Shown here piece by piece: positions 26,179-36,321 of a stretch of DNA of 64,000 nt. The stretch covers positions 4,820 through 68,819 of the forward strand of contig SFTH01000015.1 of NCBI GenBank assembly GCA_004563405.1, written 5' to 3'. Every line of letters begins with the position of its first letter. Positions within the stretch are counted from its first letter, which is position 1. Position numbers and translations under genes: made by a program. The notes under the pieces were generated by a model that saw only the letters and a program-made list of their open reading frames with translations, was not told where the DNA came from and made no database searches. This DNA is from a bacterium. GTDB lineage: Bacteria; Bacillota; Clostridia; Christensenellales; Aristaeellaceae.

Positions 26179-26912
26179 CCCAAATCTCCCCAAAGTAGCA
26201 TTGCCAGCGCGCAGGCGGTCACCGCAGCGGTTTCCGTGCGCAGTATTCTGGGCCCGAGGCGCAGCGGCTTCGCGCCCAGCGCGGCCAGCGCCTCCACCTC
26301 GGCGGCGCTCATGCCGCCCTCCGGGCCGATCACCACGCCGATGTCCCGGGCCCCGGGGTTCATTTCCCGAACGGCCTTCATGCCGAGGCCCGACGCGTCC
26401 TCCCAGGGAACCAGGAGCAGATCGTGGCTGGAGAGTGCGTCCTGAAGCTGCTTCCAGCCTGCGGGGGCGCAGATCTCCGGCGCGATTGCGCGCTTGCACT
26501 GCTTCGCGGCCTCCCGGGCGATCTTCTGCAGGCGCTCCCGGCGCTTTTCGCCGTCGCGGCCGTCCAGTTTCACCACGCACCGCTCCATCTTCACCGGCAC
26601 GATGCGCGCCGCGCCCAGCTCCGTGAGCTTCTGCGCAATGAAGTCCAGCTTATCCGCCTTCGGCAAGCCCTGATAGAGGGTGACGCGCACCGGCGGCTCG
26701 TTGTCCGGGAGCGCTTCTCCCAGCCGGACGGCGCAGTCCTCCCGGGAGACCTGCTCCAGCACGGCGGAAAAGCGCCTTCCCCGCGCGTCCACCACACAGA
26801 CCTCCTCGCCGGGGCGGAGGCGCAGCACCTGCGCGGCGTGGCGGGCCTCCTCGCTCAGCAGCCGGGCGGTTTCGCCCGTTGCGCCGCAGCCCTCGATGTA
26901 AAACGAATTCAT
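26175..26912 (-). CDS. rsmE: 16S rRNA m3U1498 methyltransferase RsmE
   Basis: RsmE methylates N3 of U1498 in 16S rRNA in the decoding region. The 245-residue protein has an N-terminal PUA-like domain (HAAQVLRLRPGEEVCVVDARG) and a SPOUT knot domain with VTLYQGLPKADKLDFIAQKLTELGA, VIGPEGGMSAAEVE and the terminal RLGPRILRTETAAVTA. The ATG at 26912 overlaps the prmA stop by 4 nt; an upstream in-frame start at 26954 would lie inside prmA. Position after prmA is the standard Firmicute arrangement. Confidence 0.95.
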   Translation of the reverse strand: MNSFYIEGCGATGETARLLSEEARHAAQVLRLRPGEEVCVVDARGRRFSAVLEQVSREDCAVRLGEALPDNEPPVRVTLYQGLPKADKLDFIAQKLTELGAARIVPVKMERCVVKLDGRDGEKRRERLQKIAREAAKQCKRAIAPEICAPAGWKQLQDALSSHDLLLVPWEDASGLGMKAVREMNPGARDIGVVIGPEGGMSAAEVEALAALGAKPLRLGPRILRTETAAVTACALAMLLWGDLG

Positions 26913-27853
26913 GCCCTGCGGGCGGCCATGGCGCACCAGCCGCCGCGGTCGCACACATCCAGCACCGCATAGCCCGCCGCATCCAGCGCATCCAGCACGT
27001 CCTGCCGGCGCTCGGCGGAGATGCCGGAGCAGATGAACACGCCGCCCGCGCGGATGTGGGCCTTCACCGGCGCGGCGATCGCAATGATGACGTCCGCGAT
27101 GATGTTGGCGATCACCACGTCCGCCACCTCGTCCACGTTCTCGAGGAGGTCGCCCGCCTGGCAGCGGATGATCCCCTCAAAGCCGTTGATGCGCACGTTC
27201 TCCTTCGCCACGCGCACGGCCACCCGGTCGATGTCGATGGCCAGCACGTCCCTTGCGCCCATGTGGGCCGCGGCGATGGCCAGGATGCCCGTGCCCGTGC
27301 CCACGTCGATGGCAGTCGCACCCGGAGACACATATTTCTCCACCAGCTCCACGCACATACCGGTGGTCTCGTGGGTTCCCGTGCCGAAGGCCATGCCGGG
27401 GTCGATCTCGATCACCTTGTCGCCGGGCAGGACCTCGCAGTCCGCCCAGCCGGGCTTGACGAGCATGTGGCTGCCCAGGCGCAGGGGCTTGAAGGCCTTC
27501 TTCCAGTTCTCCGCCCAGTCTTCCTCGGCAAAGGTCTGCTGGAGGATCTCCAGCTTGCCCGCGTCGAAGCCCAGGTCCATGCCCTTGATCCGGCGGATCT
27601 CCCCCTCCACGAAGCGCACGCGGTCATTGAGGCCCGCGTCCACCTCATAGTAGCCGGTGACCTTCACATCGTCCCCGATGCGCCGGGCGATCTCCTCGTC
27701 GATGATGTCCCACTGGCCCTCGGGCCGCTGGTTGGCGGCCACGTCGTTCTTGTCCTCGATCATCGTGCCGCTGCTGCCCGCGTCCATGAGAATCTGAGAA
27801 ACCATGTCCGCGCCCGCGGTGCTGGTGAGCACCGTTATCTCCATCCAGTCCAT
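26909..27853 (-). CDS. prmA: Ribosomal protein L11 methyltransferase
   Basis: PrmA trimethylates lysines and the N terminus of L11. The 314-residue protein starts DWMEITVLTSTAGADMVSQIL, has the domain junction DPGMAFGTGTHETT, the SAM motif IDVGTGTGILAIAAA and motif IV as IANIIADVI (NxxA type expected for PrmA). The ATG at 27853 is chosen because GAGAGG lies 6 nt upstream. It follows dnaJ by 87 nt on the same strand and overlaps rsmE. Confidence 0.95.
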   Translation of the reverse strand: MDWMEITVLTSTAGADMVSQILMDAGSSGTMIEDKNDVAANQRPEGQWDIIDEEIARRIGDDVKVTGYYEVDAGLNDRVRFVEGEIRRIKGMDLGFDAGKLEILQQTFAEEDWAENWKKAFKPLRLGSHMLVKPGWADCEVLPGDKVIEIDPGMAFGTGTHETTGMCVELVEKYVSPGATAIDVGTGTGILAIAAAHMGARDVLAIDIDRVAVRVAKENVRINGFEGIIRCQAGDLLENVDEVADVVIANIIADVIIAIAAPVKAHIRAGGVFICSGISAERRQDVLDALDAAGYAVLDVCDRGGWCAMAARRA

Positions 27854-27940
27854 TTCAAACCTCTCATAGCACAAATGCGGCAAGGCGCAAGCTTTACCGC
27901 ATTCATTATAGTATCTTCCTCCCGAAAATGCAAGCCGGGA

Positions 27941-29071
27941 TCAGGAGAAGGCGTCCTTCACGCGATCGAAGAAGCCCTTCTTCTTTTCATACTGGTTGCC
28001 GGAGGCCGTGCCGTCAAACTGGCGCAGCAGCTCCTTCTGCTTCTCCGTGAGCTTCTTGGGAATTTCCACGGCGGCGGTGACGTAGAGGTCGCCCTTGCCG
28101 TTGCCCCGCAGATGCTGCACGCCCTCGCCCTTGAGGCAGAACACCTGTCCGGGCTGGGTGCCCTCCGGGAAGCGATACTTCACCGGCTTCTTCAGCGTGG
28201 GCACGTCCAGCTCCGCGCCGAGGGCCGCCTGGGTGAAGGTGATGGGCATTTCGATGTAGAGATTGTCGCCGTCGCGCTGGAAGAGCTTGTGGCGCTTGAC
28301 GCTGATGACGATCAGCAGATCGCCCGGCTCGCCGCCGCGCTCGCCCAGGCCGCCCTGTCCGCGGATGGTGAGAATCTGGCCGTCATTGATGCCGGCGGGA
28401 ATCTTGACCGTCTTGCGCCGGCTGACGCGGATCTTGCCGCGCCCGTGACACTTCGTGCAGGGCTCGGAGATGATCTGTCCGCTGCCGCGGCATCTGGAAC
28501 AGGTGCGCACGTTCTGGATGCGCCCGAAGGGCGTGTTCTGGGTCACGCGCTCCTGGCCGCTGCCGCCGCAGGTGGGACACTTCTCCACCTTGCTGCCGGG
28601 CTTGGCGCCGCTGCCGTTACATTCGGGGCACTCCTCGTCGCGCACGAGGTTGACTTCCTTTTCGCAACCGAAGGCCGCTTCGTCGAGGGTGATGCTCAGG
28701 TCGTAGCGCAGATCGTCGCCCGGCACCGGGCCATTCCTGCGCGCGCCGCCACCGCCGCCGAAGATGGTGGAGAAGATGTCGTCAAAGCCGCCGAAGCCGC
28801 CGCCAAAGCCGTTGAAGTCGCTGTACGCGCCGCCACCGCCGAAGCCCTGGGGACCGTCGTGGCCGAACTGGTCGTACTGGGCGCGCTTCTGGGGATTTGA
28901 GAGCACCTGATAGGCCTCGTTGATCTCCTTAAACCTTTCCTCTGCTTCCTTGTCGCCGGGGTTGACATCGGGATGGTTCTTCTTTGCGAGCGTGCGGTAG
29001 GCCTTCTTGATTGTGGCTTCATCCGCCCCCTTGTCCACGCCAAGAACCTCATAATAGTCTCTCTTTGCCAT
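27941..29071 (-). CDS. dnaJ: Chaperone protein DnaJ
   Basis: DnaJ is the Hsp40 co-chaperone that delivers unfolded proteins to DnaK and stimulates its ATPase. The 376-residue protein is type I: J domain with HPD (KNHPDVNPGD), a Gly/Phe-rich region (GFGGGGAYSDFNGFGGGFGG), four zinc-binding CxxCxGxG repeats (CPECNGSG, CPTCGGSG, CSRCRGSG, CTKCHGRG) and the C-terminal client-binding domain. GAGGGGAG precedes the ATG. A 12-bp hairpin separates it from dnaK. Confidence 0.97.
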   Translation of the reverse strand: MAKRDYYEVLGVDKGADEATIKKAYRTLAKKNHPDVNPGDKEAEERFKEINEAYQVLSNPQKRAQYDQFGHDGPQGFGGGGAYSDFNGFGGGFGGFDDIFSTIFGGGGGARRNGPVPGDDLRYDLSITLDEAAFGCEKEVNLVRDEECPECNGSGAKPGSKVEKCPTCGGSGQERVTQNTPFGRIQNVRTCSRCRGSGQIISEPCTKCHGRGKIRVSRRKTVKIPAGINDGQILTIRGQGGLGERGGEPGDLLIVISVKRHKLFQRDGDNLYIEMPITFTQAALGAELDVPTLKKPVKYRFPEGTQPGQVFCLKGEGVQHLRGNGKGDLYVTAAVEIPKKLTEKQKELLRQFDGTASGNQYEKKKGFFDRVKDAFS

Positions 29072-29128
29072 ATGTCTCCCCTCTTTATTTCAGTTTCACG
29101 GCCGCCCGGAGGCGCCGTGAATCGGCGT

Positions 29129-29165
29129 CACATGGGGGCAAGGGACATGCCCCTGCCCCCATGTG
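29129..29165 (-). other. Hairpin between dnaK and dnaJ
   Basis: CACATGGGGGCA at 29129-29140 pairs perfectly with TGCCCCCATGTG at 29154-29165. No T run follows on the minus strand, so it is more likely an mRNA-stabilising or partial attenuator element that keeps dnaJ below dnaK (inference). Confidence 0.6.
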
Positions 29166-29178
29166 CACATCGCCGGTT

Positions 29179-31005
<1,827 letters not shown>

Positions 31006-31094
31006 AATTATATCCTCCTGATCTTAGAGTTGGGGAAAGCTTCCGAAATATATGTGAACTTCTCTCATTGGAAGAAGTTGTCGCTGCGTCCGCG

Positions 31095-31682
31095 CTATTC
31101 GGCGCAGACCTTGACCATCGCGTAGCGGATGATCTTGTCCTTGACGCGGTAGCCCTTCTGGAAGACCTCCAGAATCTTGCCGGGCTCCTCGCCGGCCTCG
31201 CGCATCACCGCGTTGTGCTTTTCCGGATCGAAGGTCTCGCCCAGGGCGGGAACCTCCTCGAAGCCGAAGCGCTTGAGACCATCCATCAGCGTGGAGAGGG
31301 TCATCTTTACGCCCTCGGTGAGGCTGTCGCTCACGCCGGCCTTGTCGGCGGCGTCCAGCGCGCGCTCCAGATTGTCAATGGCGGGCAACATGGCCGTGAG
31401 GGCCTCGCACACGCCGTCTGCATAGCCGTCGGAGCGGGCGGTCTGGTTGCGGCGCTTGAAGTTCTGGAAGTCCGCCTGCGTGCGGCGCAGGGAGTCCAGA
31501 TATTCGTCGCGCTGTCTGACCGCAGTCTCCAGGGCGGCCTGCCACTGCTCGACGGTGGCCTCGGCCTGCTCCGCGCCTTCGGCGTCTGCCTGGACCTGCG
31601 CCTCGACGTCCGCCTGCTCGACGGGATCCTGAACGGCCTCTTCCGGGGCCGTGTTGACCTGCTGATTGTCCTTTTTCTTCAT
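31095..31682 (-). CDS. grpE: Nucleotide exchange factor GrpE
   Basis: GrpE exchanges ADP for ATP on DnaK. The 195-residue protein has an acidic disordered N terminus (EEAVQDPVEQADVEAQVQAD), a long coiled-coil helix (RQRDEYLDSLRRTQADFQNFKRRN) and a C-terminal beta domain ending in GYRVKDKIIRYAMVKV, the family signature. AAGGAAG precedes the ATG. It lies between hrcA and dnaK as expected. Confidence 0.97.
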   Translation of the reverse strand: MKKKDNQQVNTAPEEAVQDPVEQADVEAQVQADAEGAEQAEATVEQWQAALETAVRQRDEYLDSLRRTQADFQNFKRRNQTARSDGYADGVCEALTAMLPAIDNLERALDAADKAGVSDSLTEGVKMTLSTLMDGLKRFGFEEVPALGETFDPEKHNAVMREAGEEPGKILEVFQKGYRVKDKIIRYAMVKVCAE

Positions 31683-31724
31683 TTCTCTTCCTTTCCACCG
31701 GGCGATGGGTTTCCGGCCGGATTT

Positions 31725-32753
31725 TTATGCCTTGCGATTGGAGAGCAACTCGCTGACGGCGCGGCTCATGAACTCCAGCACCGGAATGACCCGGTTGTAA
31801 TTCATGCGCGTGGGGCCGATGATGCCCAGCGTGCCCGTCGCCTGGTCGCCCACCCGATAGCGGGCGGTGACGACCGAGCAATCCGCCATCTCCGGCGCGT
31901 CGTTTTCCGCGCCGATGCGAATGGTGACCTCCATGCCGCCCCCGCGGTTCATCACCCGTCGCAGCTTGTCCTTGGATTCCAGCACCGCGAGGAAGTTCTT
32001 CGCCTTCTCCACGTCGCTGTACTCGGGATAATTCAGCAGCTTCGAGCTGCCGCCGACGATGACGTCCGAGGAATCCTCCGTCTCCAGCTTCTTTTCGATC
32101 ACCCGCAGCGTTTCACCCATGAGCCTGCGGTTGTTTTCCGTCTCCCGCAGCAGCTCCGAGAAGGTCTGGCGCACGGCCTCCAGCGGCTTTTCCGCCAGCC
32201 TCTGGGTGAGCATGCGGGAGATGCTGTACAGATCGTCCGCGTCCAGGCCGTCCGGAATGCGGATCACCGCGTCCTTGACGATGCCGAGGTTGGTGACGAT
32301 GATCATCAGCGCCGTGCACTCGGCCACCGGCACCAGCTGGATGTGGCGGATGCGCAGCGAACCCAGCTTGGGCGCCACGATCACCGAGGTGTACTGGGTC
32401 GCGTCGGCCAGCACCGTCGCGGCGCTTCGGATCACGCCGTCCACCTGGGCGCTGCGGGCCTGCATGTAGTCGTGCATGCGCTCCCGCTCGTCGCTGGAGA
32501 GCTTGCCAACCTTCAGAAGCCGATCCACATACAGGCGGTAGGCCTTGTCCGAGGGCACGCGGCCCGCGGAGGTGTGCGGCTGGTCGAGGTAGCCAAGCTC
32601 CTCAAGGTCGCTCATTTCGTTGCGGATGGTCGCCGGTGAAAAACCGACGCCGGACTTGCGCGAAATGGTTCTCGAACCCACCGGCATCGCCGTGGTGATG
32701 TAGTCGTCGATGATGGCCTGGAGAATCAGAAACTTTCGATCGTCCATTTGCAT
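31725..32753 (-). CDS. hrcA: Heat-inducible transcription repressor HrcA
   Basis: HrcA binds CIRCE operators and represses class I heat-shock genes, with GroEL modulating its activity. The 342-residue protein has an N-terminal winged helix (DDRKFLILQAIIDDYITTAMPVGSRTI...SPATIRNEMSDLEELGYLDQPHTSAGRVPSDKAYR) and a GAF-like dimerisation domain (VIVAPKLGSLRIRHIQLVPV through LGIIGPTRMNYNRVIPVLEF). The ATG at 32753 has GGGGGGAG 5 nt upstream; the longer frame to 32798 would begin inside the CIRCE operator. Confidence 0.97.
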   Translation of the reverse strand: MQMDDRKFLILQAIIDDYITTAMPVGSRTISRKSGVGFSPATIRNEMSDLEELGYLDQPHTSAGRVPSDKAYRLYVDRLLKVGKLSSDERERMHDYMQARSAQVDGVIRSAATVLADATQYTSVIVAPKLGSLRIRHIQLVPVAECTALMIIVTNLGIVKDAVIRIPDGLDADDLYSISRMLTQRLAEKPLEAVRQTFSELLRETENNRRLMGETLRVIEKKLETEDSSDVIVGGSSKLLNYPEYSDVEKAKNFLAVLESKDKLRRVMNRGGGMEVTIRIGAENDAPEMADCSVVTARYRVGDQATGTLGIIGPTRMNYNRVIPVLEFMSRAVSELLSNRKA

Positions 32754-32791
32754 CGCCGCTCCCCCCTCCCTTCCGCTCGTCTCCTGGACTG

Positions 32792-32818
32792 TTAGCACTC
32801 AACATGCTCGAGTGCTAA
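32792..32818 (-). promoter_or_regulatory. CIRCE operator (HrcA binding site)
   Basis: TTAGCACTC at 32792-32800 and GAGTGCTAA at 32810-32818 form a perfect 9-bp inverted repeat with a 9-nt spacer, the exact CIRCE consensus. It lies just after the hrcA -10 element, so HrcA would block the operon's transcription and its own. Confidence 0.98.
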
Positions 32819-32829
32819 CGTCTGGGTAT

Positions 32830-32858
32830 AATTTAGCACCAGCCCGGGATTTTGTCAA
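32830..32858 (-). promoter_or_regulatory. Promoter of the hrcA-grpE-dnaK-dnaJ operon
   Basis: The minus strand shows TTGACA (32858-32853), 17 nt, and TAAATT (32835-32830). The start point would fall about at the outer edge of the CIRCE operator. Confidence 0.85.
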
Positions 32859-33001
32859 TAGTCCGCCCAGAAAAACATTGTTAATTGTTTTTTTCGCCCT
32901 GCGCGCGCCCCGTAACTTCCTATTATATAGCATTGTCTCCTCCGCCGCGTCCGATGCGCCGGGGCAAATGGGAAATCCTATGTAAAAACATGCGAAAACA
33001 G

Positions 33002-33030
33002 TTGAATTGCCGCTTTCTTTGTGCTATAAT
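33002..33030 (+). promoter_or_regulatory. Promoter of rpmE operon
   Basis: TTGAAT (33002-33007), 17 nt, then TGC-TATAAT (33022-33030), combining a -35, an extended -10 and a perfect -10. Confidence 0.85.
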
Positions 33031-33102
33031 CCTTGTTGTGTGATCAATCGGATGCCAGATACGCCGGAGATCTGACAGTCCGGTTCGAGTGAGGTGAAAT
33101 CC

Positions 33103-33300
33103 ATGAAAGAGAATATCCATCCGAATTACGGCAAGGCAATCGTTCGCTGCGTTTGCGGCGAGACCTTTGAGACGGGCTCCGTGAAGAAGGAACTGCGCGT
33201 AGATATTTGCTCGAAGTGCCATCCTTTCTACACCGGTAAGCAGAAGCTGGTTGACACCGGCGGACGCGTGGACCGCTTCAAGAAGCGCTACGGCATGTAG
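33103..33300 (+). CDS. rpmE: 50S ribosomal protein L31, zinc-binding form
   Basis: L31 bridges the ribosomal subunits. The 65-residue product KENIHPNYGKAIVRCVCGETFETGS...DICSKCHPFYTGKQ keeps the cysteines of the C+ type (CVC and CSKC), so it binds zinc rather than being the zinc-free paralogue. The ATG at 33103 is preferred over GTG 33094 because GAGGTG lies 6 nt upstream. It is followed by two terminators. Confidence 0.96.
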   Translation: MKENIHPNYGKAIVRCVCGETFETGSVKKELRVDICSKCHPFYTGKQKLVDTGGRVDRFKKRYGM

Positions 33301-33307
33301 TCAGTCG

Positions 33308-33341
33308 AAAGCACCGGGACGCTCCGTCCTTCCGGTGCTTT
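33308..33341 (+). terminator. First terminator after rpmE
   Basis: AAAGCACCGG (33308-33317) pairs perfectly with CCGGTGCTTT (33332-33341); only a short T stretch follows, so it may act partially. Confidence 0.7.
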
Positions 33342-33368
33342 AGCTGTCTTTGCGCGCCTCGTCACCCC

Positions 33369-33413
33369 AGAACAGACCGGCGAATGCGCGCCGGTCTGTT
33401 CTATTTTGCATTT
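33369..33413 (+). terminator. Second terminator after rpmE
   Basis: A perfect 14-bp stem, 33369-33382 with 33389-33402, is followed by ATTTTGCATTTT. Together with the first hairpin it separates the highly expressed L31 gene from the downstream DUF1385-prmC-prfA genes, probably letting only some polymerase through. Confidence 0.8.
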
Positions 33414-33427
33414 TGGGAGGGACGAAC

Positions 33428-34357
33428 ATGGCAAAGCACAGGCGCATCAGCGGCATGCCCGTATCCGAGGGCGTGCGCCTGGAGTCGGGCGCATACACGG
33501 CCTTTGCGGTACGCAATGCGGACCGGGACATCTCCGTGCGTCTGCGCCGGGAACCCCGCGGTCTGACGCGCGCCTGCATGCGCACTCCCTTTCTTCGGGG
33601 CGTGGCGCGGCTGATCCGCTCCGTCACGCGCTTTTTTGACGGGCTGAGCGAATCCGCGGAGCTGGAGCCCCAGCGCCCCGTTCGGGGCACGGCGGTGGAA
33701 CGCGCGCTGGCGAAGCTGTTGCGCGTGCATCCCCAGACCATCGCAGTCTGGACCAGCGCGATTCTGATTCCCATCCTCGTCTTTCTGGGCCTGTACGCCG
33801 CGCCGGAGGGCATTGAATTTCTGCTCCGCCGGTATCTCACCCTGTCCCGGGCCGGTCTGAACGCCGCCGTCTGCGCGATGCGCGCCTGCGGCTTTCTGGC
33901 GTGCGTCGCCCTCATCGGCCGCCTGCGGGTATGCCGGCGGCTGCTGATGTACAGGGGCGCCATCAACAAGGTCGTCAACTGCTACGAATGTGCAGACGCG
34001 CTGAGCGCGGAGAGCGCGGCGGCGTACCCCATCATCGCCCGGCGCAGCGACAGCGCGTTCGTGCTGGGCGTGCTGTTTCTGGCCCTGGTCGCCTTTCCCT
34101 GGCTGCCGCTTCAGCGCCTGGCTCTGGCGGCGCTGACCCGAATTTTTGTGCTGCTGCTCATCGCCGCCCTGCTGGGCGAAATCAACTTCGCGCTGGAGCG
34201 GGCGAAGCTGACCCCCCTGGTGCGCGTGCTGCGCGCGCCGATGGATTTTTTGCAGCATCTGACCGCTCTGGAGCCGCATCCGCAGATGCTTGAGGTGGCG
34301 CTGTGCGCCATCGAAGCGGTTCTGGGAGAGCACGTCGAAGAGGTGAAACCGAGTTGA
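33428..34357 (+). CDS. DUF1385-like membrane protein lacking the usual His/Cys residues
   Basis: DUF1385 proteins (YqhQ type) are predicted metal-dependent membrane proteins of unknown role, often found beside prmC and prfA. This 309-residue version has about four membrane helices (TIAVWTSAILIPILVFLGLY, LNAAVCAMRACGFLACVALIG, SAFVLGVLFLALVAFPWLP, RIFVLLLIAALLG). The family core YHGAEHKTINCYE is here MYRGAINKVVNCYE, and the later HPRCGTS is IARRSDS, so the conserved histidines and cysteine are absent. GGGAGGG lies 6 nt before the ATG. Its stop overlaps the TTG start of prmC. Gene position strongly supports the family call, residues suggest lost chemistry. Confidence 0.82.
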   Translation: MAKHRRISGMPVSEGVRLESGAYTAFAVRNADRDISVRLRREPRGLTRACMRTPFLRGVARLIRSVTRFFDGLSESAELEPQRPVRGTAVERALAKLLRVHPQTIAVWTSAILIPILVFLGLYAAPEGIEFLLRRYLTLSRAGLNAAVCAMRACGFLACVALIGRLRVCRRLLMYRGAINKVVNCYECADALSAESAAAYPIIARRSDSAFVLGVLFLALVAFPWLPLQRLALAALTRIFVLLLIAALLGEINFALERAKLTPLVRVLRAPMDFLQHLTALEPHPQMLEVALCAIEAVLGEHVEEVKPS

Positions 34358-35199
34358 CCATATCTGAATGGATGAAATCCGCCCAGGAGGCGCTGGAGCA
34401 GTCCGGATGTCCGGACCCCGCAGTGGACGCGCGCTGGATTGCGGAGGATGTCCTGCACATGTCCGTGGCAGAGCTGCGCTTCGAGGGACAGAACGCCCCG
34501 GAGGGAACGCAGCTCGCGCGGATGAACGAATGTCTCCGGCGCAGGCTGGAGGGCGAGCCCGTGCAGTATATACTCAGGCGCGCGGACTTCATGGGGCTTA
34601 AGCTCTATGTGGACAACCGGGTGCTCATTCCCCGGCAGGATACCGAGACGCTGGTCGAGGCGGCGGTGATCGCCCTTCAGGCGAGGAAGCATCCCCGGGT
34701 GCTGGATCTGTGCACCGGCAGCGGCGCCATCGGCCTGTCCATCGGCACGCTGGTGCCCGGCGCGGAGATCACGCTGAGCGACGTGAGCGTTGGCGCGCTC
34801 GAGGTCGCCCGCCGCAACGCCCACGATCTCAACGTGGACGCAACCCTTCGCCACGGCGACCTGTTCAAGGCCGTGGGGCGGGAGAAATTCGACCTGATCG
34901 CCTCCAATCCCCCTTACATCCGCACCTCGGAGATGGAAGGCCTCCAGCGGGAGGTGCGCTTTGAGCCCGCCATCGCCCTCGACGGCGGCCTGGACGGCCT
35001 CCTCTTTTACCGGCGCATCGCCGAGGAGGCGGCCCGCCACCTGCTGCCCGGCGGCAGCCTCTATCTGGAGGTGGGCCAGGGCGAATCCCGGGACGTGACG
35101 GACATGCTGCGGGACAACCCGGAGTTCGGCGAGACCGGCATATTGAAAGATTTGTGCGGCGTGGAACGCGTCGTATGGGCCAGGATGAAACAGGAGTGA
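34354..35199 (+). CDS. prmC: Peptide chain release factor N5-glutamine methyltransferase
   Basis: PrmC (HemK) methylates the glutamine of the GGQ motif in release factors. The TTG start at 34354 has GAGGTG 8 nt upstream and overlaps the previous stop codon. The 281-residue protein has an N-terminal helical domain and a Rossmann domain with VLDLCTGSGAIGLSI and the substrate-binding NPPYIRTSEME (NPPY). It lies 4 nt before prfA, encoding its substrate. Confidence 0.96.
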   Translation: MTISEWMKSAQEALEQSGCPDPAVDARWIAEDVLHMSVAELRFEGQNAPEGTQLARMNECLRRRLEGEPVQYILRRADFMGLKLYVDNRVLIPRQDTETLVEAAVIALQARKHPRVLDLCTGSGAIGLSIGTLVPGAEITLSDVSVGALEVARRNAHDLNVDATLRHGDLFKAVGREKFDLIASNPPYIRTSEMEGLQREVRFEPAIALDGGLDGLLFYRRIAEEAARHLLPGGSLYLEVGQGESRDVTDMLRDNPEFGETGILKDLCGVERVVWARMKQE

Positions 35200-35203
35200 A
35201 AGC

Positions 35204-36295
35204 ATGGCTGAACTGACCTTCAACGAACAGGAGCGCATCGCCCGCCAGCTGGAGAGCGTGGAGGGGAGATTTGAGGAGCTTTCCATACGCATCACGCTGC
35301 CCGAGGTCATTTCGGACAGCGCGCTCTTCACCTCCCTGATGCGCCAGCATGCGGAGCTGGAGCCCCTGAACGCCATCGCCGCCGCCCATCGCCGCCTGCG
35401 CGAGGAGCTGGACGCCGCCCGCGAACTGCTGGAGGATCCCGACATGCGGGAGATGGCGCGGGAGGAAGTGGACGCGCTGAGCGCGCAGCTGGCGGAAAAG
35501 ACCCAGGAAGCGCGCATCGCCCTGCTGCCCCGCGACCCGGATGACAATAAAAACGCCGTACTGGAGGTGCGCGCGGGCGCGGGCGGCGACGAAGCCGGCC
35601 TGTTCGCCGCGGAGCTTCTGCGCATGTACATGCACTACGCCGACGCCCACGGCTGGAAGGCCGAGCTCATCGAAGACGGCTCCACGGAGCTGGGCGGCGT
35701 GAAGGAGAGCGTACTGCTGATACAGGGCAGAAACGTGTTCCAGAAGCTCAAGTACGAATCCGGCGTGCACCGGGTGCAGCGCGTGCCCGTGACCGAATCC
35801 TCCGGCCGCATCCACACCTCCACCGCCACGGTGGCGGTGCTGCCCGAGGCGGACGACGTGGAGGTCGAGATCAACATGAACGATCTGCGCATCGACACCT
35901 ACCGCGCCTCCGGCGCGGGCGGCCAGCACGTCAACCGCACGGATTCCGCCGTGCGCATCACCCACATTCCCACCGGCCTGGTGGTCACCAGTCAGGACCA
36001 GCGCAGCCAGATTCAGAACCGCGAGCAGGCCATGCGCGTGCTCAAGTCCCGGCTGTATGACATGCAGCGCCAGAAGCAGCAGAGCGAATACGCCGACAAG
36101 CGCAAGGGCCAGATCGGCACCGGCGACCGCAGCGAGCGCATCCGCACCTACAACTTCCCCCAGGGCCGGGTGACCGATCACCGCATTGGACTGACGCTGT
36201 ACAAGATCGACAGCATCATCAACGGCGAGCTGGACGAAATCATCGACGCGCTGACCCTCGCGGAGCAGACGGCGATGCTGAAGGATCAGGACTGA
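35204..36295 (+). CDS. prfA: Peptide chain release factor 1
   Basis: RF1 recognises UAA and UAG and triggers peptide release. The 363-residue protein has the PVT tripeptide of RF1 (RVPVTESSGRIHTS), as opposed to SPF of RF2, and the catalytic GGQ in GAGGQHVNRTDSAVRI, whose glutamine is the PrmC target. Length is normal. It lies 4 nt after prmC with a ribosome site at the prmC end. Confidence 0.97.
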   Translation: MAELTFNEQERIARQLESVEGRFEELSIRITLPEVISDSALFTSLMRQHAELEPLNAIAAAHRRLREELDAARELLEDPDMREMAREEVDALSAQLAEKTQEARIALLPRDPDDNKNAVLEVRAGAGGDEAGLFAAELLRMYMHYADAHGWKAELIEDGSTELGGVKESVLLIQGRNVFQKLKYESGVHRVQRVPVTESSGRIHTSTATVAVLPEADDVEVEINMNDLRIDTYRASGAGGQHVNRTDSAVRITHIPTGLVVTSQDQRSQIQNREQAMRVLKSRLYDMQRQKQQSEYADKRKGQIGTGDRSERIRTYNFPQGRVTDHRIGLTLYKIDSIINGELDEIIDALTLAEQTAMLKDQD

Positions 36296-36321
36296 GGACA
36301 ACCGCAAGGAAGGTAGAGATT

